From: Clavelina lepadiformis
Lineage: Eukaryota > Chordata > Ascidiacea > Aplousobranchia > Clavelinidae
Length of the DNA stretch: 64,000 bases
Assembly (NCBI RefSeq): GCF_947623445.1
Contig: NC_135246.1
Coordinates: 16,537,856 to 16,601,855, forward strand
Reading direction: 5' to 3'
Shown here: positions 23,568 through 33,800 of the stretch, one piece after another
Layout of the letters: each line of letters starts with the position of its first letter
Position numbering within the stretch: the stretch's first letter is position 1
Translations under genes and position numbers: made by a program
The notes under the pieces: model-generated
What the model was told of the DNA's origin: nothing
The model's database searches: none
What the model saw: only the letters and a program-made list of their open reading frames with translations

Positions 23568-23715
23568 GAACCCCTGCAACTGTGTAGAACTCAAAGTATG
23601 ACAGTTATGGCCCGCAATGCAACGAGAACTTCCCGAAGTCAATGTGTTCCAGCTGCTGCGATGCAGATCGGTGTAATGCTGCTGATGTGAAAAGTAATTT
23701 TCAATCAAATGAATT

Positions 23716-23755
23716 ACGTTATGTATTCACGTTGGTTGACGTGAATACATAACGT
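23716..23755. repeat. perfect 17-bp hairpin
   Basis: ACGTTATGTATTCACGT and its exact reverse complement ACGTGAATACATAACGT are separated by 6 nt. It lies between the foldback element and the sushi exon of the first sushi/VWA paralogue. Confidence 0.9.
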
Positions 23756-23767
23756 GGTCTTTTTAAG

Positions 23768-25692
23768 GTTGTCCACCATTAGAAGATTTACCTCACGGTA
23801 TCATTGAATGTTCCAATAGAAATGCAATTAACTCCGTTTGCAAATTCAAATGCACGGAGGAAAATTGTCAAATCTTTCCACAAGGAGATGATCTTCTTCA
23901 GTGCCAGACATCCGCAAGGTGGGATAAGAAAGCACACTGCTGCTCTCGTGAGTTTAATATTTATAGCAATAATGTTCCTGGAAAAAATATCGGAACCAAA
24001 GACCTATACACACAACAAAAAAACTTTTTTTTGTGCATTGAATCGCACAACCGTATTATCTACCTTTTCTGGCACACAGTAATACGCTTTAAAACGTTAC
24101 AAAGTAGTTTTCTATGAAAAGCTTTCCCCGTTATTGGTAACCCTCCTATCTATGCAGTTCCATATGTCCGCCTTATGTGTTGTTGGACGTTCTGGTTCTA
24201 GCCCACGCACAGAGCAACGAAACCTACGAAATTATGAGCTTAATTGGCTCGGCAGTTTACAGGTAACGTTTTCATGGACCATAAATTTGTAGCCTGATGG
24301 TTGCGACTGTTACTTAAAACAGCTGCATGTAGGTCTAGATGTTTTTTTGCATTTTAACGGCTGGATTTCTTACAAAACGTTCTAAGTAGGCTTACTGTAT
24401 TTTAGACTAATTCCTACGGTATAGTCTTTCTGCATATCTGCAATCACTGTAGTTGCAACTTCTATCTCATTGAAATGCTAATTTTTAGAGAATTAGTTTC
24501 ATCGGCACGGAAACATGTATGCGAAGGCAGAATTCAGCGGGAGAGTTCATAATGAAGGAATTCTTAATTACACGGATGTGCTGACTGGTGCCTTTTCCCA
24601 ACTACAAAATAACATTCGATTTAACACACGTAAGAACATAATATCTTATTATGGCAAGTGCAAGCTTGTAAAAAAGCGAGTTGCGTTTTTAAATTGATTC
24701 GACTTCATTTGATTTTGTTTTCAGTAAATGTTTGAAATAATCTATTTGGCTCGAATCAAGTTATCTTCAAAAAATGGCTCGACTTGACCAAAAACCATCT
24801 TGTATAGATAACACTAAAAAAATTCACTTATGAACTGCATATTGATTACATCTCTAACGCCACATAAGCAACCCACTTTAAGAGATTGGAATAATTTACC
24901 ATTGTGACCGTTAGATTTAGTGAACACAGACAAGGTTTATTTGATTCTAGCTAACACACAAGAACTGACTTGATTTGACAATGGTGATGAAAGCAAATTC
25001 TTGTGAGGAAAAAGTTTCGTGGGCGGTTTTAGTATGCTTCACCTTGTCAAACTATGCGTTATCCAATCTACTTTATCAACCACTCATGGTATTTGTTTTA
25101 TAAACAGTAGCCTATATACGATTTTTCCATGAAATCCTTCTCGCTGTAAAATTTTTTGAGAAACCTCTTACTCAGCTGATGGAAAAACAAACATCGGAAA
25201 GGCTCTTATGTGGGCGTACGAAAATATAGGCTACGCAGTGCTGAAAGGGGTAAAAGGCTTCAAGTCCGTGATGTCGTCATCAAAGCCACAGATACGTCAT
25301 CAGATGATGGCATCGTCCAACTTTCAAAGCTTTGGAGAGATCAGGGAACAATTGTAAGCAAGAAAATGGTGTAGTACACAGCTAAAGTCAAATAAAAGGA
25401 AATCTTCAAATGTATATTTGAATATTTCAACAACTAGGTCATTACAGCTGGGCACAGATAAAAAATCTTTGAACCCACAGAATACAATTTTTTGTCACGT
25501 GTTTTCATTCAGCTTTATGTACAAGCTTTCCGGGACGGCGAGGGGAATTACCTGAACTATGACCAGATGTTGGAGATCACCGCAGATCCGGACCTTATTT
25601 TCTACATCGGAGACAACTTCGCCGAGGCCGGAATGAGAATATTTAATGACACGATTTTTCATCTTTGTGTAAATATTTCCGATCACGTTTGA
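23768..25692 (+). pseudogene. sushi + VWA protein, first tandem copy, probably decayed
   Basis: Exons matching the intact neighbour at 26.96-30.21 kb one by one: sushi (CCP) 23768-23947, VWA start 24158-24262, VWA middle about 24488-24629, VWA 25176-25353, last exon 25513-25692. The sushi exon is open and keeps its cysteines (CPPLEDLPHGIIECSN, VCKFKCTEEN, RWDKKAHCCSR). Compared with copy 2, small length changes that are not multiples of three appear at the start of the second exon, at the start of the third and inside the fourth, so I find no reading frame through the gene. The last exon is open and stops at DHV. No signal-peptide exon was found; the foldback element lies just upstream. Alternative splicing that rescues the frame is not excluded. 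Confidence 0.65.
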
Positions 25693-26958
25693 CACGATCA
25701 CCACTAAAAGGCAGATTTTCTTTTTTATATGAACTTGGTAGGCCTACTTTCTTATATGAACTTGGCTACGTTATGGTCACTTAGGTCAGATCTTGAGTAG
25801 ACATTAAGCTAAACCGTAGTACTATACATTGACATTTGACATCTGTGCCGAAATCCTGCGTAAGATAAAGAACCAACCCATTATGCTTGGTCGAAATAAA
25901 AATGCTTTTGAACAATCCAGCCTGGTTACTCATTGTTTCATAAAATGCTCTAAATTGCAGGACTTGATCGATTTCCTAATCTTTCATTAAATCTTGTTTT
26001 GTGAGCTTTTATTAGCTGCACTCATAATCGTGTGGATAAAGAAAGATAAAATTGAAACGATAAACAAATAGGAAAAGCTTTGAGTTTAGTCTTGCATGAG
26101 CATGAACACACAACATCGCCCATCTATGAAATCAAAACCATCTGCCTAAGACGCGAAGTTTATCTTCAATGCATGTCGTCAATAAGATAGGATAAGGAAA
26201 CAATTTATTTATTCAGAAACAGACACTGCCAGTTTTATTTAAAATCTCCGTTCGGGAATGTTTTTCCCTTAAAACAGTGTTTTCTGTAGACTTTTTGTTG
26301 TTTAATGACTCCGCGACACACGAAAACCCAGTTAACAAATGGTTTAAAGAACCATAAAAAAACTGATAAGATGGGTTGACAGCCGTTTTGGTAGAAAACC
26401 GTTGATAAAATTTATGGCTATAGGTGTCTAATTACCTAAAGCAACGTAAAGAACGAAGTAAGTGCAAACATATTTACACGAAATAATCGCCCACGGCAAT
26501 ATTCTTAAACTTTATTGTACCTGTATTGTCTTCTGTACAGGCTGTATTTAAACATCAACCGTGAGATTTTTGCTGTGGTGTTAAATAATGTCATAGTTTA
26601 ATAGAGTTGTAACCATTAAAGTGTCGTCATATCACTTCAGCAATCATAGCGACATTATCATTTTGTTGCAACTTGCAAGTGAATTTACTGCATTTGTATG
26701 TAGTTGTTATAACAAAATACAGAAACTTGCTATAAACCGTCCTAATTAGATAGCCTACACCTGTTTCAAGAAAGATTCAATTCAGTATGCAGCCTATACC
26801 TCAACAAGCAAAAGGCCAAATATTATATCTCTGGCTTCCTTGTATCATGTACATATAGGCATATAATATCTTAATTCTTATAAATTATAGGCTGTTATAT
26901 CTCTAGTAAAACGTCTTATTACTTTGCTTTTACTGCCTGTAAATAAAAAGCATCCAAA
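25693..26958. other. intergenic between tandem paralogues
   Basis: About 1.3 kb, AT-rich, presumably holding the promoter of the second sushi/VWA copy. I see no other feature. Confidence 0.4.
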
Positions 26959-29856
26959 ATGCTCAAGCTGCTGTTGGTACTAATCGCGGTTTTTGCAACT
27001 TCATCCAAAGGTAGGCCTATGTATGAATTGTTTTGCATTGAAGGAAACAAATAAATATGATTGGCAAAGAGTAGATTTTGCTTTGTTTGCAATTATATCA
27101 GTTGCTAGGTTTATACGTTATGACGCAGGCGTATAGCTCATAACACATCCATTACAGGTTTCTTATTTTCAGTATTACTCTAAATGGGCTCTTTAATCCT
27201 TTTCAAGAATTGTTCTATAACTGGTCATATTACTTGGGAAATATAGGTTTGTAGTGTTAATCACTTTTCCACAGGAACAGAATTACAGAATGATCCGGAT
27301 TGTCCCACAATGGAAGATTTACCGCATGGAGTGATTGAGTGTTCAAATGGGAACCAGACGGGATCCGTGTGTGAGTTCAGGTGCACGGATGAAAATTATA
27401 AAGTGTTTCCTCCAGAAGACGATCTTCTTCAATGCTTGTCGTCAGGAAGATGGGACAAGGAAGCACCTTGCTGTTCTCGTAAGTGATTACAATCGATTAC
27501 GATGGCCTGTAAGGTACCTGTACCGAATAAGGCCCACCTAACACTTTTTTGAAAATAACTCAAGAACCATAAATGAGAATAGACTGAAAAATCGTATTCT
27601 ATTAGTGAGGGTATATGACTACAACATATTAAAACCACAATACCTGACAACCCCCCAAAAAATTTTTATAAAGAAATTAAAAATTCCAAAAAATGGGCCT
27701 TATTAGGAGCATAGGCTCCTAATAAGGCCCACCAATTTTGTGAGTATTTTGATTCAAAACATAGTAATAGACAACATATAACATTATTAGAAATTTCACA
27801 TTTTAAGTTGTGCAAACATTTAAAAAGATTCCACTAGGCGCATCAAAGTAACTGCAACAATTTGCCAACTGATGACTGGAACCACTCTTGAAGTCTGGAC
27901 ATCAATTAGCCAAGCATCTTGTATGGGCCTTATTAGGCGCATGTGGCATCCACGAAAAAAATGTCACATTTTTGTCATCAGAAAAATTTTAGCAAAAAAA
28001 AGTGCATTATCCTTTTCAATACTAAGTTGGTTGTTACATGAAAACTTCAGCCGGCTGACAACAGTTCATTTAACCGGCCAAATTCTCACTTACTTTTTTT
28101 CTAAATTAACAAAACCACCTTAACTGCAAATATCAAATTTTTGTTGTGCTCTAGCGAATCGGTTGATCACGTGACAAGGATGAAATCTGGTAAACCATCA
28201 TGAATTTATATTAGTTTTTATGTAGGGACAAAATCTTTCATTTATTTGCACGGGTTTGCGAAATATGAGCAATGGGCCTTATTAGGGACCGGGCCTTATT
28301 CGGTACAGGTACCTTATAACTTATAGGCTATATGTTGATGATATAATTCTCTCTGGAGTGGGCTATAAAATAGCTTATCGTCCGATAAAAAATTGTATTT
28401 TTTCAAAACTCTGAATGTTTTAGTTTTTCTAACAGATTCTTGTCAGCCATACTGTAGCTTAATGTTATAATTTGATCTAGTTCCTTGTCCTCCATACGTT
28501 GTTTTTGATGTACTCACTATGTCGCATGCACAAAGCAAAAAAACGTATCAAGCTATGGACAGAGTCGGTGTAAAGGTTTACAGGTGAAAGTGAAAATGAC
28601 TTTGGCTCTAAACTTTTTACAACGATATAAAAATATGGTTATAGTAGATAAACTTATATGGTTGTAATTGGCGTAAAGTTCGCCACTCAAAATAGATATA
28701 TTGCAATAACTGCGAATTGATTTAGCCCAAGAGTAATACAATAAACTTTATACTAGTATGTCTAACTTTCATTCCAAACTCGCCTTGACAAATATGTATC
28801 GTATCTTAATTGCTGGTTAATTTTTGGCAGAAACTTAGTATTTTCAGCAGAAGACGGCGCCATGTATGCGCACCTGGATTTTAGCGGGAATGTTCATGAA
28901 CAAGGATTCATTTCGTACACTGACGATTTGCTGGGCATATTTACCCCGGTTGGATTGACCCCACGAATTAATACACGTAAAAATACAAAAACTATTATTT
29001 AACTAAGTTGAAAATGTCTAACGTAGGCTTGTCAACGTGAAAAATTTGCTTCGGCCGTTTTTTCTATTTTGATTTAATTTTTACATTGGCGTGGACGTTT
29101 CATGTCAGGTAGCAGTAATGATGTATCTGTGTTACATCAACAAATACAAACGGTTCTGGGTGTTTTTTTTGAGAGACCTATAACGCCATTTCTACTTGAT
29201 TTACTTTTAGCTGACGGCAAAACAAACACTGGTGCCGCTCTAACTTGGACCTACGAAAATTTGCGTGACCATGAAAGCGGCAACAGAGAATCCGTACGAG
29301 ACGTCATCATCATAGCTACCGATACGTCATCAGATGATGACGTTGTACCAGCTGCTAAAGTATGGAAAGATGAGGGTGTGATCGTAAGTATCATGTTATG
29401 ACTAAAGTGGGATTTTTCAATCTCATTTGTTTCATATAATTCAAATTAATTTATGGAAAGCTTTGTCCTGTTCTATCAATCAGAAAATAATACTTAATCC
29501 AAGATAACACTTCATTTTAACTTACACGTTACAGCTTTCTCATGGCAAAAATATATCTAGTGATCTCTACCTTTGCGCTCTCATTTTAAAGCACTTTCAA
29601 CATTTGCTCTGTCCTTTCCAGCTTTACGTGCAAGCTTTTCGTGACAGCGACGGGAATTACCCCGACTATGACCAGATGTTAGAGATCACAGCAGATCCGG
29701 ACCATATTTTCTACATCGGAGACAATTTTGTCGAAGACGCGAGAAAAATGTTCGATGATGTGATTTCTGAAATGTGTACAAATATCTGCAATCATGTTCT
29801 ACATGATCATGATGACGATCACGATGACGATCACGATGACGATCACGATGACGATC

Positions 29857-29891
<35 letters not shown>

Positions 29892-30080
29892 CACGATGAC
29901 GATCACGATGACGATCACGATGACGATCACGATGACGATCACGATGATGATGACGATGACGATCATGATGACGATCACGATCATGATGACAATCACGATG
30001 ATGATGACGATGACGATGATGATGACGATGACGATCATGATGACGATCACGATGATGATGACGATCACGATCACGATGAT

Positions 30081-30113
<33 letters not shown>

Positions 30114-30138
30114 CACGATCACGATCACGATCACGATC

Positions 30139-30173
<35 letters not shown>

Positions 30174-30212
30174 CACGATGACGATGACGATCATGATGAC
30201 AATCATGACTGA
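26959..30212 (+). CDS. secreted sushi + von Willebrand factor A protein with Asp/His-rich tail
   Basis: Six exons join in phase: 26959-27010, 27275-27478, 28481-28583, 28831-28976, 29211-29383, 29622-30212, giving 422 residues. Residues 1-17 form a signal peptide (MLKLLLVLIAVFATSSK). One sushi/CCP domain follows (CPTMEDLPHGVIECSN, VCEFRCTDEN, RWDKEAPCCS). Next is a VWA domain: first strand YVVFDVLTMSHAQ, central motif GKTNTGAAL, third motif IIIATDTSSDDD, and the end ADPDHIFYIGDNF. The usual DxSxS of the metal site reads DVLTM, so metal binding is probably altered, though the Thr and Asp motifs remain. From about residue 287 the protein is ~135 residues of only Asp and His (a few Asn), encoded by a GATGAC/GATCAC microsatellite. 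In copy 1 the stop comes at the equivalent of the tail's start. Sushi/VWA secreted proteins act in complement-like and matrix contexts; the function here is unknown. Confidence 0.85.
27512..28314. mobile_element. TA-flanked inverted-repeat element in a VWA-gene intron
   Basis: The ends AGGTACCTGTACCGAATAAG (continuing GCCC) and its reverse complement form a ~24-bp terminal inverted repeat, flanked by TA on both sides (27510-27511 and 28315-28316), as for Tc1/mariner-type insertions. The interior repeats GGGCCTTATTAGG several times. Inside is a perfect 16-bp palindrome, GGGCCTTATTAGGAGC and its complement with a 4-nt loop (27695-27730). No transposase is visible. It sits in intron 2 of the intact sushi/VWA gene and is absent from the corresponding intron of copy 1, so it arrived after the duplication. 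Confidence 0.85.
29804..30209 (+). repeat. GATGAC/GATCAC microsatellite, coding
   Basis: About 400 bp built of the 6-bp units GATGAC and GATCAC, often paired as a 12-bp unit. In the gene's frame it reads Asp/His. It is open in several frames, so other long translations (MTITM..., IVIVIV...) are by-products. Confidence 0.97.
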
Positions 30213-31778
30213 TTACGTTATATAACTTAACCGTAGCAACATAGAACAAACGCTTGAACAAGTGTTCATACAAAAGTTTAGTTTGTCGTTGCTACCATAG
30301 AATCATCTACGTAATGTGACTATACTCTTACCGCATTTTCGAGTAAAACGGGGACGAATACAATACGTAGAAATAAAAAATAACAAACAAAAACAAGATT
30401 AGTATCGTGATTGTGAGTATATGGCAGGAAGAGCAGAAACAAATTACTAAAAATGATATATAGTGGGGTGGAGTGTTTATTACTTTATAGGATGTAATAT
30501 TGGCTTTGTCAGACTTCAGAATTACACAGTAAGAATTTGCTTTATGTTATTTGTCGAGTTGAAATAAAGAAAAAGAACAATCACGATTTAGGAACATAAC
30601 ATTCTCATATAATTGGATAATTATAGCCGGAACGTCACCCGTGATGGGACACTTCTTGGAAAACTGTTCTTACCCATTGACGCGTTATGTTTAGGCTAAT
30701 TTGTTTATGGATTACGTTAGAAGAAGCATAATTGCTTCAAATTAAGGTCTTCAGTTTTCAAAAATTTTATTGCTGTCTATTGAGCGCCTTAGGAAATAAT
30801 ATTCCCTAACAGACAGAACGTCCTGTTTGATTTACATACAACTTTTGTGTGTTGGCTTTCTTTCCGGTTGTACCATAAGAAATTGTGACAACATGTATTA
30901 AATCAAGTACAAAGGTTTTGATCCAAACTACTGTATACAGTATGTAAGTCAAAAGCTTTTAAAATATAGAAATCAGCAGTCTTAACACAATGTATATGGA
31001 ATAACCTTAGGTCCTTCAGTCGAGACAATGTACCTCATTTTAAGCTAGATTAACCATTACGTAGTTTATAAACAGCTTCTGTATGAACAAACAGCTCTAG
31101 TCAAGAAGTAGTAAATTTCCGCAGAGTTTAAACTTTGTGGTCCAAATTCTTTCCATTAACATAGCTCAAAACACAAAGTAGGTCAGCTTTTCTTGGTATG
31201 TCAAAAAGGCGGGAATGTAATGGACTAAAAACAAACTTCAAATTTTGTGCCACCATGCGGCTAAAAGACATTTTTTGGCCTGAGCATCTCGAAGGACTTT
31301 TTCTATAGAGGTCGCCTTCCAAGCTACACACACACAGTATCAACAAAAAACAATTCTGATATTCCAATACCTTGGCTTCCAATGCTGGTAGAACGTCACA
31401 TAACTTTCCGTGAAATGTTTTTGGAAAGCAAAGTTGTTCGTGGAATAGACGTATTCATCATAAATAAGTTATAAGTTTTATTTGGCGATATTTTATACGT
31501 GCTAAGTCAAAAAACGCAACGTTGCGTTAGAAACATTGACTATATGAGCTGGAATCATGTCCTGTTGATTCCAAATGTCCGCTTGAAATTAAGCCTATAC
31601 CGAAAAACCAAAATACCACAAGAGCAAGCCAGCGGTGGACGAGTTTGAAAGAGCGTACTTCATCTTGTTTTGTCCACTGTGCGCAGTCTTTCACTGAAGT
31701 GTGTGGTGTTGATGGCGGTGGCTTAATATCGCCACGTTGAGCTTAACAAAGTTCAATTTGTTTGATAAACATAGATTA
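30213..31778. other. no gene recognised
   Basis: AT-rich sequence between the sushi/VWA gene and the CACTGGTC element. Open frames here, including a minus-strand one at 31128-31382, show no recognisable domain. Confidence 0.4.
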
Positions 31779-33800
31779 CACTGGTCAACAAATTTTTTTT
31801 TATTTTTTGTTGCATGAGATTTTTTAACTGATTCTACACAATCTTGGGATGCTGATTTCAAATCTGCAATCAGTTTTTTTATGAATGCTCTAGTTTTTAT
31901 GCAATCGAAAATTTAAATTTTTTCGTTTCTGGCTCACATTTAGTGTGCGCAGTCTGTATGGTACAGTACCAGTGTTTCAGATAGAAGCTTTCAGCTCTTT
32001 TAAGTTGTAGCCTACTGCTGTTTAAGGGCGTTTGAAGAAGCTAAGCAGTTTGATTATAGTGAGGTATTGCGGATAGATGCTGTAGGATAGGTTATAAGCT
32101 CTATTTTACACTCGTAAATGCAAAAATAAACCTGATTCATTTTGTTATATGAGTGGGGTGTACACGCTTTTTTCGTCAAAGATGAAATATAACATCGTTC
32201 GTGAAGCCTGCCTACAGAGCTTACTTTGGCATCCATCTTGGCGATCAAGATAAGAAATGGTCTCCACATATTGTGTGCCATAACTGCGAAGAAATACTCA
32301 GAGACTGAACAAAAGGAAAGCGGAAGAGTCTGCCTTTTTGCATTCCAATGGTGTGGCGTGAACCCCAAGATCACACGACTGACTGCTACTTTTGCATGGT
32401 AAATATGAAAGGTGTTGGCAGGAAGAGCCGACTAATGCTTTCTTATCCAAGTATACCATCAGCTATACGACCTGTTCCGCACTCTGATAGATTCCGTCCT
32501 CCAGTCTTTAGTGGTTTTACATTTTCTGAAAATGAGGAAACTGAATCGGAAAGGGAAGAGGTTATGGAAATGGAGTATAAAAGAACAGATACAGAATCTG
32601 AACACTCTTCTGGTGAAACCAGAGTAGCTATTCAGCAGTTTAATCAATCAGAACTGAATGACTTATTACGTGATTTAGATTTGTCCAAGCAAGAAGCTCA
32701 GCTCTTAGCCTCCAGACTCAAGAAAAAACAGGTTCCAGATCAATCTGTAAAGGTTTCCTTTTTCGAAAAAGAGAAGAACTCTTTCTTCCCTATTTTTCAG
32801 AGGAAAATATGCTGGTATATTGCAACGATATACCTGGTCTTCTCGAACAACTGGGTATCTCCTCGTATGATCCAGAACGATGGCGATTGTTTTTGGACAG
32901 TTCCAAGCGCAGCCTCAAGTGTGTCTTTTTACACAATGGAAATGTTTATGAAGCTGTTCCAGTTGGTCACTCCACTGTCTTAAAGGAATGGCATGATGAC
33001 ATCAGAATTGTTATGGATTTGCTCAGATAACATGAGCACAACTGGATCATTTGTGTTAACCTCAAAATGGTTAGTTTTCTGCTAGGTCAGCAAAAAGGAT
33101 ACACTAAATTTCTATGTTATCTATGCATGTGGGATAGCAGAGCACGTGAAAAACATTGGACACAGAAGTAGCGGCCCTTACGTGAAACATTTCAAGTTGG
33201 CATGCCTAATGTAACACTTAATCCAATCGTAAGCAGAGACAAATTTGTTTTTCCGCCCCTGCACATCAAACGGTCTCATAACACCGTTTGTTAAAGCTCT
33301 AAATCCTGACAATGAATCCTTTCATCATCTTCTTTACACTTTCCCTGCTTTGTCATATGATAAAATTAAAGCAGCAAACTCAAAAAGCGTACAAACGAAG
33401 AAGTTATTCAGTTATTGGATTTCCATCGTTCTTTTCAATGTCATTTTGCAAAAAAGTTGCTTATGATATGTATTTTACCAGCAAAAATGATCTTTGTTAC
33501 ATTTTATCAAACATTTGGTGCCTAATTGTCCGTAAATACAAATGCTAGTGGTAACACAATAATTTCTAGGAACCTATTTTTGTTTTGAGGTTGGTTATTC
33601 GACTATAAGCAAGAACGTCATCTGCCAAATCATGTAATTTTCAGAAAATTTGAATTTAGTAAAGAAAAAATAAAAAATCTCATTTTGCAAAAAATCTACA
33701 CCTTGCAGAAAAAAACTAAGGTCAGATTCGGATTCAGCGCCCCCAAATTAAGTAAGAACAAGTGTTGGTAGAAATGCAACAAAATTTTTGTTGACCAGTG
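31779..33800 (+). mobile_element. ~2 kb DNA transposon with CACTGGTCAAC ends, protein degraded
   Basis: The ends CACTGGTCAACAAAT and TTTGTTGACCAGTG are inverted repeats of at least 14 bp. A degraded plus-strand coding region runs from about 32260 to 33280. It contains MVWREPQDHTTDCYFCM, RPVPHSDRFRPPVF, NQSELNDLLRDLDLSKQEA, YCNDIPGLLEQLGIS, WRLFLDSSKRSLKCVFLHNG and FLLGQQKGYTKF. I recognise this as a protein seen in many copies, without a name, in hydrozoan, insect and other animal genomes. The frame shifts near 32.8 kb and is open only in parts afterwards, so this copy is dead. No obvious target-site duplication remains. The CACTG start recalls EnSpm/CACTA elements, but the superfamily is uncertain. 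Confidence 0.75.

Larger units (their letters stand above)
22248..23572. mobile_element. foldback-type DNA element with tandem-repeat inverted arms
   Basis: A 1.3 kb element made of a left array (about 22256-22677), a central part (22678-23218) and a right array (about 23219-23567). The left array repeats a ~16-bp unit (GATTCAACCCACGGAC and variants with GCGGAC, CCGGAC, AGGAC). The right array repeats its reverse complement (GTCCGTGGGTTGAATC). The element is bounded by the 10-bp direct repeat CCTGCAACTG at 22238-22247 and 23573-23582, as expected for a target-site duplication. Long inverted ends built of short tandem repeats are the mark of foldback elements; a 9-10 bp duplication would suit a Mutator-like origin. 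The arrays stay open in several frames, giving artificial DDSTHGRFNP-type translations. The central part has no recognisable transposase. Confidence 0.8.

Noticed and set aside
29794-30225. MTITMT... and IVIVIV... open frames
   Set aside because: By-products of the GATGAC/GATCAC microsatellite in non-coding frames. Only the Asp/His frame continues a real exon.
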